Source of the DNA: Kiritimatiellia bacterium
GTDB lineage: Bacteria > Verrucomicrobiota > Kiritimatiellia > SLAD01
DNA length: 32,976 nucleotides
Reading direction: 5' to 3'
Assembly (NCBI GenBank): GCA_007123265.1
Contig: SKLK01000159.1
Span: 1 to 32,976, forward strand
The notes beneath the pieces are model-generated. The model was not told the DNA's origin and did no database searches. It saw only the letters and a program-made list of their open reading frames with translations. Below, piece by piece: positions 10,075 through 19,272 of the stretch. Positions within the stretch are counted from its first letter, which is position 1. Every line of letters begins with the position of its first letter. Made by a program: the position numbers and the translations under genes.

Positions 10075-10154
10075 GTCCAAAGCGGCGCACAGTGCCGCAG
10101 TCCAAAAGAATGGGTTAAGCGCCTTTGGAGTGCGCCGCTCGGCGGCGCTTTGGA
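10075..10154. repeat. Imperfect palindromic intergenic element bounded by TCCAAAG / CTTTGGA
   Basis: gTCCAAAGCGgcgcacagtgccgcagTCCAAAag-loop-ccTTTGGAgtgcgccgctcggcgGCGCTTTGGA; arms of about 33 nt share outer TCCAAAGCG and inner TCCAAA blocks in inverted orientation. Confidence 0.65.
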
Positions 10155-10220
10155 TGATGGTCAGACACGTCTAATTGCAGTGAACGCTCTTGTGGATCAA
10201 AACCCGTTGTCTTTCTGGAT

Positions 10221-10269
10221 GGAGGGCGGAGCTCCGCGACGCCGGGAGGAAGCGCGGGTTTATGTTCGG
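10221..10269. repeat. GC-rich repeat-like unit A in the leuS-addA gap
   Basis: ggagggcggagctccgcgacgccgggaggaagcgcgggtttatgttcgg aligns by eye with unit B at 10381-10432. Confidence 0.45.
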
Positions 10270-10337
10270 ACCGCGATCATTTCTTTCGCACGGCTCATCC
10301 GGCTTGCCACGCCGTAGTCCCGACGCGCAGCGTTCGG

Positions 10338-10368
10338 GCGAAGGCGGGAGGATTCGCCCCACCTTCGC
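10338..10368. repeat. Imperfect hairpin GCGAAGGCGGG - N8 - CCCCACCTTCGC
   Basis: Inverted arms at 10338-10348 and 10357-10368 with one G:C to G:T-type difference. Confidence 0.5.
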
Positions 10369-10380
10369 GTGACCGGATCG

Positions 10381-10432
10381 GTAGGGCGAGGCGTCCCGCC
10401 GAGCCGCGAGCGGACGCGCGGGCCTGTGTTGG
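10381..10432. repeat. GC-rich repeat-like unit B in the leuS-addA gap
   Basis: gtagggcgaggcgtcccgccgagccgcgagcggacgcgcgggcctgtgttgg; resembles unit A and dispersed GTAGGGCGAGGCGTCCCGCCGAGCCG-type repeats recalled from PVC genomes. Confidence 0.5.
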
Positions 10433-10449
10433 CGTGGCGGGGTTTGAAC

Positions 10450-13400
10450 CTAGGAGGGCACAATAACGATGCGGTGGGCACGGGTAAAGAGCAGTACGCA
10501 TTCGATGTCTGCAGCGGGAAAACGCAGCAACTTCGCCAGTGCGCGGGCGTACAGCCGCAGTTGTGGTCGATAATGATTAACCACATCGTCCCAGCCATCC
10601 GGTGGTACGTCGTTGGTCTTAAAATCCTGAATCCGGGCGGCACGGACCTTCCCGTCAGCATCGTACTCAATCACCACGCGGTCAAACATCCCCGTGATCC
10701 ATTCGCCATCGATGACGGCTTCAAACATTCGTTCCCGCCAAACCGTCGCGGCCGCCGTCGGCTTAGCCAGCGCCGCTTGAAATGACTGCGAGGCATAGGC
10801 TGCTTGAAAATGCGCCACGGCTTCCGGGTCATCGATTTCATGCGCCACTTGCCAGCGGTCGATCGCTTGTTCCGGCGTAGTGGTTTCGCTCCATTCCACC
10901 TGTTCGAACAGAGCGTGCACATGGGTTCCTAAATCAAGGCTGCGATTGACTTTTGGCGCGAACAGCAGAGCGGCTGGTCGCGGCGCTTCGGAACGCATGG
11001 ATGGCGACACCCGCAATAGGCGTCTGCGCAAGGATGGGCGTTGGCAGAAGCGCGGGGAGATCGGCTCCTCGATTGGAGGCATTCGTTGTACTTGGGGTGC
11101 ATGTGCGGAAAACCACTCCGGGTCCCCGGTTTCATAGAGTATGGTGCCATGCGTAGCCGTTTCGTTGGTGTCCCCGGCGGGCGTGTGGTCGGCATCGGCC
11201 GGCAGTTGCTGGCGCAGTAGGTTGGCGGGTGTCAGTGATTTGGACCCGCTTTTGGGTAATGGCGGCACAATCATGTAAAGCCCCGATTTGGCGCGGGTTA
11301 ACGCGACATATAGGTTACATACCTGCTCAAAACTGTTGGCAACACGTTGTTCGTGGGTTTCTTGTGCAAGGACGGGGTCATGCTCGCGAATGATCTTGTC
11401 GGGCCAGCGCAGCGCCCATTTGGGGGTGCCCTGCGCATCGCGTGCCAGATGAATGGTCACGTCGCTGTCACTATTCATGCCCCTGTGAGAGACCAGTTCG
11501 GGCAGCAACACGATGTCAAAGCCCAGCCCTTTGGACTTGTGAACGGTCATCACACGGACGGCTGCATCAGACGTTGGTTCCGGCAAGGTATAATTGCGGG
11601 CGAAGAGTAGGAAGGCTTCCGGGCGTTGCTGTCCGTTGCGCTCGAATTCCCGCGCCGCTTCCAGCAGCGCTTGCAAGCGTTGCGCACCAAAACGGTCGAG
11701 GGGGCAGGCTTCGCGCAACCGATCGCCCCATTCGGCGAGAAAATCGTGTGCGCCTTGCCGGTACCATTGCGCCAGCAGGGCTGGGGCTGACCAAGCCGTA
11801 TCAGCCTCTGGATCGTGCAGCGGACTCATGCGCAGATGATGTAAGGCCATGGTGTCGCCCGGATGCAGGGCATAGTGAATCAGGGCCAGCAGCACAGCGA
11901 CGACGGTGTTGTCCGCCAGGTTCGATTCGCCGTCGAGGGCAATGGGTGTGTGTGGAAGCCGGGCTCGCAGGAAATTAGCGATGACCGCGGCTGTATTGTT
12001 CGAGCGGACCAGAATGGCGGTCGTTAGTCCGCGCTCCAGCGGGGCGATCTCGGTCAGCAGATTCGCACACACCTGATAGAGCGCGTCCCGGTCGTTTCGA
12101 TCCTGGCCGGCTTCGATTAAAGTGGCGTAGCCCCCACGATTCGCGCGTTCCGGCGGACACTGGTGGGGCGCCCAATAGCGTCGCCATTGGTCAACGACTT
12201 CTTGCGGCAGCGCGTCGGCGCCAACCGGGAGTTGATCGAACACGCGGTTCACCACCTCCAAAACGGGCGGGGAAGATCGATAGGACGTATGCAACTGCCG
12301 CTGATGGATGCGCGGGCCATAGGTGTCCAGTAGTTGACCGAACAGCTGGTGGTTGCCCCCGCGCCACGCGTAGATCGCTTGTTTGACATCGCCGACAAAA
12401 AAGAAGCTCCGCGTGCCGGTGGCATCTTGAACCACCTCGTCCGCCAGATTCTTCAACACCGACCATTGCAGGTCGCTGGTATCCTGGAATTCGTCCATCA
12501 ACCAGTGATCCAGTTGATTGTCCAAGCGAAAATCGATTTGCAGCCGGGTTGGGTCGTCGCTGCTGCGCGAAAAGCGTTGCTCGCCATGGGCCATCAGGTA
12601 CTGGGCATCGTTGAAGGTCAGCAAGCCGGGGCGTCGGGTGGATTGATCGTATAGATCATCAAACCGGGCCAGTAGATGGTAGATCCCGGCGGTGCTGGCC
12701 AGAGCCGCGCGCAGCGACGAGGACATCAGGTGCTGGACCACGGTGCGCATGGCGCTGGCTTCCCGGCCCGAGCGCTGGTAGGTGGTCCGGTTGAGCTTTA
12801 GCGCAATCGACGCCTCATTATCGGGTTGAGAGGCTACGGCGAAAATCAGTCGATCGGCCAAATAGGCAATTTGTTTCCACGGCATGCCGGGGCGCCATTG
12901 GCTCAAGGCATCGAGAAAATCGGTCCATTTCCCCTGCGCATAGGCGTCCCAATCGCCCCGTTCCAGATCTTCGCGGAGGCAAGCCACGGCGGCCTCCATA
13001 TCCGGCGGCGGGGCAAGCCAACCCGCATGTTCCTCCGTCCAAATACGGCGGGGATTGCCCCAGGCATCGGCGTCGGGTAACTGTTTGAACAACTGCTGGT
13101 ATTCGGCAATGAACTCATCAAAGATGCGCGTGAAGGACTTGGTTTCCTGGCCAAAGGTCGCTTGCTTAAACGCCTCAAGCAGCTCATCAACTTGATCCGA
13201 TTCGCGTAGATCCGAAAACAAGCGTTGCAGCGCGCGCAGCCGCGCTTGAACGGCTTCGGTGCTCTCATTATTGGTAACGCTAAATTCCGGTGATAGACCC
13301 AATTCCAAGGGGAACGCCCGCAGAATACCAATGGTAAAACTGTCAATCGTCGAGATATGTAATTGTTGAAGTTGGCTGAGAAACCGGCGCAGGATAGTGC

Positions 13401-13662
13401 GAAAGTCGCTGACGGTGAACGCGGGTAAGCCAATCCGTTCGCCGGTATCCCGGGCGGCAGCGGACGACTGGCAGGCAGTGGTTAATTGGCGCACGATGGC
13501 GGTAAAAATCTCGCCGGCAGCTTTACGGGAAAAGGTGATGGCGATGATGCGCTGTGGCTCCACTCCATGTGCCAGCAGCCGGATATACCGATGCGCCAAT
13601 TGAAACGTCTTGCCGGAACCGGCCGACGCCAGAATCGCCTCGTGTTCAATCAACGGCGGCAT
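10450..13662 (-). CDS. addA: UvrD/Rep-family helicase-exonuclease, AddA/RecB-like
   Basis: Walker A ILASAGSGKTFQLA, DEFQDTSDLQW, VGDVKQAIYAWRGG, VMTVHKSKGLGFDIVLLPEL, YVALTRAKSGLYM; C-terminal RecB-type nuclease motif GMFDRVVIEYDADGKVRAARIQDFKTND. Start chosen at MPPLIEHEAILASAGSGKT. Confidence 0.9.
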   Translation of the reverse strand: MPPLIEHEAILASAGSGKTFQLAHRYIRLLAHGVEPQRIIAITFSRKAAGEIFTAIVRQLTTACQSSAAARDTGERIGLPAFTVSDFRTILRRFLSQLQQLHISTIDSFTIGILRAFPLELGLSPEFSVTNNESTEAVQARLRALQRLFSDLRESDQVDELLEAFKQATFGQETKSFTRIFDEFIAEYQQLFKQLPDADAWGNPRRIWTEEHAGWLAPPPDMEAAVACLREDLERGDWDAYAQGKWTDFLDALSQWRPGMPWKQIAYLADRLIFAVASQPDNEASIALKLNRTTYQRSGREASAMRTVVQHLMSSSLRAALASTAGIYHLLARFDDLYDQSTRRPGLLTFNDAQYLMAHGEQRFSRSSDDPTRLQIDFRLDNQLDHWLMDEFQDTSDLQWSVLKNLADEVVQDATGTRSFFFVGDVKQAIYAWRGGNHQLFGQLLDTYGPRIHQRQLHTSYRSSPPVLEVVNRVFDQLPVGADALPQEVVDQWRRYWAPHQCPPERANRGGYATLIEAGQDRNDRDALYQVCANLLTEIAPLERGLTTAILVRSNNTAAVIANFLRARLPHTPIALDGESNLADNTVVAVLLALIHYALHPGDTMALHHLRMSPLHDPEADTAWSAPALLAQWYRQGAHDFLAEWGDRLREACPLDRFGAQRLQALLEAAREFERNGQQRPEAFLLFARNYTLPEPTSDAAVRVMTVHKSKGLGFDIVLLPELVSHRGMNSDSDVTIHLARDAQGTPKWALRWPDKIIREHDPVLAQETHEQRVANSFEQVCNLYVALTRAKSGLYMIVPPLPKSGSKSLTPANLLRQQLPADADHTPAGDTNETATHGTILYETGDPEWFSAHAPQVQRMPPIEEPISPRFCQRPSLRRRLLRVSPSMRSEAPRPAALLFAPKVNRSLDLGTHVHALFEQVEWSETTTPEQAIDRWQVAHEIDDPEAVAHFQAAYASQSFQAALAKPTAAATVWRERMFEAVIDGEWITGMFDRVVIEYDADGKVRAARIQDFKTNDVPPDGWDDVVNHYRPQLRLYARALAKLLRFPAADIECVLLFTRAHRIVIVPS

Positions 13663-16498
13663 GGCGTTCTCCCGTGGCGGTGGACGGAGGGAAGGGGCGT
13701 ACGCACTGTGACGTGGCGAAGGGGAACATCGTTTCAAACGCATCGTACGGAATCGATTCAGCCGGAGGCCAGAAACGTCCGGCCTGAATATCCGCAATGA
13801 CACCGGCAGCACATGCTTGCGCCGATTCGAGTAGCGCCGGGTTGAAGTGCTCCCAGACCGAGAGTTGCGTGTCGCTGACCGCGCGCGGCAGCAGCAGGTA
13901 GGCGACTTCATCGACTGGCTGTTGGAAATGATGTTGAAAGAGCAGGGCATACAGGGGAAGTTGCAGGTCGCTCCATTGCTTCGCCGACTTGCTTTCGCTG
14001 ATTTCGGTGGGGACATGCGCGTAGGTGGCGGTGTCTTCCCTACGCGTGTTCCAATGTGCGGCGGACGGCGTGTCCACTTGATCCCGCGTCTTGTAATCGA
14101 TGATCCGCCAGCGCTGGGTCGCGGGGTGAAAGTCTACCCGGTCGATGCGGCCCTTGATTCGCATACCGTTCAGTGGCATTTCCAGGGCCAGCTCAAAATG
14201 ACGCGGTTCCCAGCCCTCGTCACACAGCAGGCCATGTTGATGCAGCGCCGCGCGCAAGCGCTCCTGCGCCGCGCGGAACTGAATCTGAATAGGTAGGGTA
14301 GGGGTGTGACCGTGACGTTCCATAACCCACGCGTGGGCGCGGTCCATGATCCGGGCCTGCACGTCATCGAAAGGCGTGGACGTCGGCAGCGTGCGGAGTT
14401 CGTTTAGGGCCTCATGAATCAGGGATCCAAAGTCGAGGGCGTCCCATTCCTGTTTGTCATCGTTGATCGTCTGCATGCGCAGGACATAGGAAAGATAAAA
14501 CCGATACGGGCATTGCAGGAAGCTCCTAAAAGCTGTGATCCCCAAGGTGTCCGGAATGCGTAATGGTCCAGTTTGGGCGGTATCGAGCTGGAAGCTGGGC
14601 GCGGCATGCGCATATTGCGCGCGCGGAGGGATATCCGCGAACAATTGTATGGCGCGATCCACCAGCTCGTCGTCCGGACATTGAAAAAGCAGTCGTGAGG
14701 GGCGCAAGGGATCGCCGGCCCGGCTAACGGCGCCAGTAATGAAGCACGCGCGTCCTGTTTCGGACCGGGACTCAACCATGGTGGTCATCAGATAGGCGTC
14801 CCGAGCCAGTCGATCGCGGTCTGATCGCAGGCCCAGTCGCTGCAGCAGGCTGTCGGGCAAAAACAAATCGCCAAGGCGGCTGTCAGGCACAAAGCCATCA
14901 TTCATCCCTGTGACAATCAACATGCGCGCATCGTTCCACGGCAACTCCAGCCACCCATCCAAATCCACTTGCGCCTGCTGTCGCTCGGTATAGAAGGCGC
15001 CGTGGCTCAATTGATGTAAAATCAGGGACAACGTATCCGGTAACGTGAGTTCCAGCCTCGCAAAGAGGGGCTCCGCGAGTTCATCGAGGGCGTGTTGGAT
15101 GGCCTGGGCAACTTGCCGGAAAACATCCCCATCGGGTTCCTGCGGATCGATCCATTCGTCTGCATAAATCCATTGCAGCAGGTCCGCAATATGCGCCGCT
15201 GCCGATTGATCGGTGGATCGCCATTCATCGAGACGAGCGAATAGGGGGAGCACGTGTTGGATAATGGAGTCCGGTTCCTGGGCGCAGAGTCGCTGCACGT
15301 CCGTCCATGTAACGGGCACATAGCGGTTTTGGAGCCGGTCCAATTCCGCTAACAGTGGCGCAGCTTCATGTTCGCGGGCCACTTTTCGCAATAGGTCTGG
15401 GTGCCGCAATACTTGACTGAAGGTTTGATAGGTCGGTGCGGTCCACCATTGGCGGACACAATCAAGTGCTTGCAGGACACGGTGCTGGGACAGGGGCGAC
15501 CCGGATGGGTTAAAGCTAATCAGACCGTGTCGCGCAAGAATCTCGTCGACGTACGGGGCCACTTCGCTATCGGGTACGCCAATAGCCAGATCGGATGGTC
15601 CGATCGACTCCGTTTCGGCTGCGATCAGGTTCAACGTTAGCTCGGCTTGATGGGCTGGCGAGGCGCCAAGATGCAGGTTTTGCGCCGGATCGCGGATATG
15701 AATCGGCGCATCCACCCACTGCTCAGGAATAGGGCGCCCCCACGCATCAAATCGATGCGCCTCGCTGGGCGGGGCATGAATCAGCAACGTAATCGGCAGC
15801 GTGCCTGCCAGTGCAGTCAGGGCCTGCGTCATCAGCGGGCTGGGATCTGGAACGCCCGCGACGACGATCCGCTGGATCATATCGGGAAGCGTCGGTTGCC
15901 GGGCTTGTTCGATGAGGCGGGCCGATCGGTCTTGAATAGCAGCGCTTTCGAGAAAACGCAGGTACGCCTGTTCCAGCTTGGCCAAATCACGCCAGCGGTC
16001 CGGCTCTTCGAGTACCTCCGAAAAGTTTGCGACGATGTCCTGGATTAGCCAGCCCGCCTCGCCCAAGGTGTTGCGCAACTGCTGGATTGGCTCAACCGTG
16101 CGCGTGGCCCAATTCAAGTCTTGCTGTGGCGGAGCCACGGGGAAAAGGTGTGCATAGTCGCCGAGTGATAGGGTCCGCAACATCGTCGTCCATACCGATC
16201 GCGAAAGCAGGGGACCGGCTGTCCGCCGGGCGCTGGTAGTCGTCGAACGGAAGAAAAGTGGCTCCTGCACGCGGGGCGGCAGCAAGGCCGCATCGGCTTG
16301 CGCACAACGCAGCGCCAGCGCCTCACGCAAGCGTCGGCCAGTCTGTTTGGTCGGGACGATCACCAACGTGTCGGACAGGTCCATGGTCCCCGCATCAATG
16401 CTGGGAAGTAGCCACTCGCAGACCTGATGCAGAATCGGGCGATTCCACGGAAGAAAGGCGAGGTCAATGTGGTCCTGTGGCGGCGTCGGTGCGGTCAT
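13646..16498 (-). CDS. addB: PD-(D/E)XK nuclease family protein, AddB-like partner
   Basis: LGITAFRSFLQCPYRFYLSYVLRM and GRIDRVDFHPATQRWRIIDYKTR nuclease motif; overlaps the addA start by 17 bp. Alternative in-frame start at 16519. Confidence 0.83.
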   Translation of the reverse strand: MTAPTPPQDHIDLAFLPWNRPILHQVCEWLLPSIDAGTMDLSDTLVIVPTKQTGRRLREALALRCAQADAALLPPRVQEPLFFRSTTTSARRTAGPLLSRSVWTTMLRTLSLGDYAHLFPVAPPQQDLNWATRTVEPIQQLRNTLGEAGWLIQDIVANFSEVLEEPDRWRDLAKLEQAYLRFLESAAIQDRSARLIEQARQPTLPDMIQRIVVAGVPDPSPLMTQALTALAGTLPITLLIHAPPSEAHRFDAWGRPIPEQWVDAPIHIRDPAQNLHLGASPAHQAELTLNLIAAETESIGPSDLAIGVPDSEVAPYVDEILARHGLISFNPSGSPLSQHRVLQALDCVRQWWTAPTYQTFSQVLRHPDLLRKVAREHEAAPLLAELDRLQNRYVPVTWTDVQRLCAQEPDSIIQHVLPLFARLDEWRSTDQSAAAHIADLLQWIYADEWIDPQEPDGDVFRQVAQAIQHALDELAEPLFARLELTLPDTLSLILHQLSHGAFYTERQQAQVDLDGWLELPWNDARMLIVTGMNDGFVPDSRLGDLFLPDSLLQRLGLRSDRDRLARDAYLMTTMVESRSETGRACFITGAVSRAGDPLRPSRLLFQCPDDELVDRAIQLFADIPPRAQYAHAAPSFQLDTAQTGPLRIPDTLGITAFRSFLQCPYRFYLSYVLRMQTINDDKQEWDALDFGSLIHEALNELRTLPTSTPFDDVQARIMDRAHAWVMERHGHTPTLPIQIQFRAAQERLRAALHQHGLLCDEGWEPRHFELALEMPLNGMRIKGRIDRVDFHPATQRWRIIDYKTRDQVDTPSAAHWNTRREDTATYAHVPTEISESKSAKQWSDLQLPLYALLFQHHFQQPVDEVAYLLLPRAVSDTQLSVWEHFNPALLESAQACAAGVIADIQAGRFWPPAESIPYDAFETMFPFATSQCVRPFPPSTATGERHAAVD

Positions 16499-16517
16499 GA
16501 ATTCAGCTTTCGCCCTC

Positions 16518-16546
16518 ATAGTGCCTATGGTGAATGATTCTGTCAA
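16518..16546 (-). promoter_or_regulatory. Candidate promoter for the addB-addA pair (TTGACA -N17- CACTAT)
   Basis: On - strand, perfect TTGACA at 16546-16541 and CACTAT at 16523-16518; favours the 16498 start over 16519. Confidence 0.35.
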
Positions 16547-16602
16547 ACGAGCCGGAGCTGCTTTTCCGTCGCCAATTCCAACCGGTCTGCTAGACTGGAC
16601 GC

Positions 16603-17535
16603 ATGGACACGGAATCAACAGCGGCAACGTCCGACGCAACGCGGGCGGGGGTCTTGGCAGTGGTGGGGGCGGCTAATGTGGGTAAATCCACATTGGTCAA
16701 TGCCATGGTGGGGGAAAAAGTCACCATCGTCAGCCCCGTCGTACAAACGACCCGGAACGTGGTGCGGGCGATTTTGACGGAACCCAGGGGGCAGTTGGTC
16801 TTTATGGATACCCCTGGCGTGCATCGCGCCCAATATGATTTGGGCCGGATGATGAACCGAATGGCGCGTCAAGCGGCGGAGGGGGTGGACGCCATCCTGT
16901 TGGTGGTGGACGGAAGCCGTCCGCCCCGCGAGGAGGATGAGGGGTGGATGCGGCGATTGCTCCGACCGGATATGGAGGCCGCCGTTTGGATCCTATGCAA
17001 TAAAGCGGATCTTCCTGCGAATCAGGTAAAGGCCTATGAGGAGTGTTGGGACCGCTTGCAGACGGAAAAAGAGCGGACGCGGGACGTGCGCTGGCGATCT
17101 ATTTCCGCTAAGGCGGGCACGGGTGTGGAGGATCTGGTCACGGACTTGATCGACTCGATGCCCATCGGACCGCTGCTGTTTCCAGCGGATGTCTTGACCG
17201 ATTACCCCCGCAAGTTGGCCATTGCCGATACGATTCGGGAAAAGTATGTGACGCGGCTGAACGATGAGTTGCCGCATGCGATTGCGATTTGGATCGATAC
17301 GATTAATGAGTCGCCCGCCAAATGGTCGGTGCAGGGCACGGTCTATGTGAACCGTAACTCGCAAAAAGGGATTGTGCTCGGACAGAAGGGCCGCTTGCTG
17401 AAACAGGTCTGTCGCGAAGCCGAGGCGGAGTTGACCGAGCTCTACGAGGTGCCTGTTAAACTTCAGCTTTGGGTTAAATGTGAAAAGGATTGGGCCCGCA
17501 ATTTCTGGATGTTACGAAAGATGGGCTACGCATGA
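16603..17535 (+). CDS. era: GTPase Era
   Basis: GAANVGKSTLVNAMVGEKVTIVSPVVQTTRN, DTPGVH, NKADL, SAKAGTG, and C-terminal KH domain QKGIVLGQKGRLLKQVCREAEAELTELYEVPVKLQLWVKCEKDW. Confidence 0.96.
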   Translation: MDTESTAATSDATRAGVLAVVGAANVGKSTLVNAMVGEKVTIVSPVVQTTRNVVRAILTEPRGQLVFMDTPGVHRAQYDLGRMMNRMARQAAEGVDAILLVVDGSRPPREEDEGWMRRLLRPDMEAAVWILCNKADLPANQVKAYEECWDRLQTEKERTRDVRWRSISAKAGTGVEDLVTDLIDSMPIGPLLFPADVLTDYPRKLAIADTIREKYVTRLNDELPHAIAIWIDTINESPAKWSVQGTVYVNRNSQKGIVLGQKGRLLKQVCREAEAELTELYEVPVKLQLWVKCEKDWARNFWMLRKMGYA

Positions 17536-19253
17536 CCGGCGCTGAAACGCCGATACCTCCCAAGGTGTGGTGGGCGAGCGTTTGCTTGTTGTTCGTATTG
17601 GGCGTAGCGCCCTATTGGCAGGGGCGTTCGTTTGCGTTTGTCTACGATGACCATGGGCAAATCGTCGATAACGCCTTTTTGACCTCTGAACAGCGGTGGG
17701 CGGACTTATTTTCGTTACGCACGTTAAGTGACCCGACCCTGATCAACGGGCGCCGTCCGTTGACGTTGTTGTCGCACTTGCTGGATCGCACGTGGTGGGG
17801 GCTTAACCCGATTGGATGGCATTTAACAAACTACCTGCTTCATGCCCTCAACGGGATTCTCTTGTTTACGCTATTGATTCGATTGAGCCGGTACGCGCCC
17901 GCATCCCGGCCCCATCCGTCGGCCGTTTTCCTAGCGGCCCTGTGTGTGGTATGGCATCCGGCCATGGTCGAAGCGGTTCAAGTACCGGCGTTTCGGCCTG
18001 ATCTAATTGTCGTCTTCTTCTTGTTGATGACGCTGCATACGGTGTTTCCGGCTGCCACCGGTCGATCGCTCGGTACGGCGTTTCGACTGGCATTGGCTAG
18101 TTTCTCGGCTTTGGCGGCGGTCCTGGCGAAGGAATCCGGTGTCATCGCCCTCGCCAGTGTTTGGCTGATGTGGTGGATATTTCCCCGTACACGAGGGTCG
18201 CTTAGGCAGATGATGGGGTGGAGCGGCGTGACCCTGCTACTGATTGCCGGCTTTTGGGGCTTGTGCATGCGCGTGGGTGCGGACGCAGCGGTACCCTCAT
18301 CGTGGCAAGCGTTGGGCGCGGAGTGGAATGGCCGCTCGCTGTTGCCGCCGACCAATTTCCTGACCATGCCTTGGCTATGGGCGCATTACCTGTGGCTGTT
18401 GGTGTGGCCGGTCGGGTTGTTGGTGGATCACGTGGTGCCCCCGGTCACCCAGTTGATGGATTTCCGCTTATGGATCGGGCTGGCGGTGGGGTTGCTCACG
18501 GTGGCCTTTTGGTGGCGGACGGACCGGGAACAGGTCTGGCGTCGTTTTGGATTGGGCTTGACCCTACTTGGATTCGCGCCAGTCTCAAATCTTGTCCCCC
18601 TGTTGAATCCAGTGGCGGAACGCTATATGCCGCCGATGGTGCTGGGTTTCGCCATTTGGTTGATGCTGGGCTGGCAGGGACAGGGCCACGTTCGGCGTTG
18701 GATGTGGGGGCGTATCATCTATCTAACCCTACTGTTGGTGTGGACGATACTGCGCGTCCCGGTGTTTGCCAGCGATCACACGCTCTGGCACCAGACGGTC
18801 AAAGACCAACCGCGCAGTGCTCGTGCGCATACGTGGGTGGGCCTACTGGCCCGGCAGGCGGGCGACGTGGATCGGGCGCTACACCATTATCAGCAAGCGC
18901 AGCAACTAAACCCGTATGATCTTACGCCGTTGATTAATCAAGCGTTGATACACGGCCAGCGCGGGGAACTGGCAGAGGCCGCCCGCTTGATGGAGCAAGC
19001 CTTGGCCATACGCCCATCCTTCCCCCCCGTACACGCGACCTTGGCGATGATTCGCTATCAGCAAGGGGATGGCGTCGCCGCCTTGGCGCATCTGGATGAA
19101 GCCTTGCGCTTGGACCCCTACCATCTACCTGCGCGTCGGCTCCGTATACAGCTTCACCGGCAAACCGGCCATTGGTCCGCAGTGCGCACGGATGCCGAAT
19201 GGTTGCGCGAGCGGTATCCGGACGATCCGCTCTTGCGGGGCCTGCCACCCTAG
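17532..19253 (+). CDS. TMTC-like integral membrane protein with C-terminal TPR repeats
   Basis: Polytopic N-terminus with FVYDDHGQIVDNAF and RRPLTLLSHLLDRTWWGLNPIGWHLTNYLLHALNG; C-terminal TPRs (AGDVDRALHHYQQAQQLNPYDLTPLINQALIHGQRGELAEAARLMEQALAIRPSFPP). ATGA overlap with era stop. Confidence 0.82.
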   Translation: MTGAETPIPPKVWWASVCLLFVLGVAPYWQGRSFAFVYDDHGQIVDNAFLTSEQRWADLFSLRTLSDPTLINGRRPLTLLSHLLDRTWWGLNPIGWHLTNYLLHALNGILLFTLLIRLSRYAPASRPHPSAVFLAALCVVWHPAMVEAVQVPAFRPDLIVVFFLLMTLHTVFPAATGRSLGTAFRLALASFSALAAVLAKESGVIALASVWLMWWIFPRTRGSLRQMMGWSGVTLLLIAGFWGLCMRVGADAAVPSSWQALGAEWNGRSLLPPTNFLTMPWLWAHYLWLLVWPVGLLVDHVVPPVTQLMDFRLWIGLAVGLLTVAFWWRTDREQVWRRFGLGLTLLGFAPVSNLVPLLNPVAERYMPPMVLGFAIWLMLGWQGQGHVRRWMWGRIIYLTLLLVWTILRVPVFASDHTLWHQTVKDQPRSARAHTWVGLLARQAGDVDRALHHYQQAQQLNPYDLTPLINQALIHGQRGELAEAARLMEQALAIRPSFPPVHATLAMIRYQQGDGVAALAHLDEALRLDPYHLPARRLRIQLHRQTGHWSAVRTDAEWLRERYPDDPLLRGLPP

Positions 19254-19272
19254 GCCGACCCCGCTCTGGATA

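Noticed and set aside
10425-10455. tRNA-like 3' end on the - strand (GGTTCAAACCCCGCCACGCCA)
   Set aside because: Has a T-loop-like GTTCAAAC but the T-stem does not pair, there is no CCA, and no upstream anticodon or D arm was found.
10171-10785. Several overlapping small ORFs in the leuS-addA gap
   Set aside because: They translate GC-rich repeat DNA or run antisense to the end of addA; no protein features.
10450-14016. Extended 1188-aa addA ORF start
   Set aside because: The first 118 aa overlap addB out of frame and lack family resemblance; Met at 13662 directly precedes the Walker A region.
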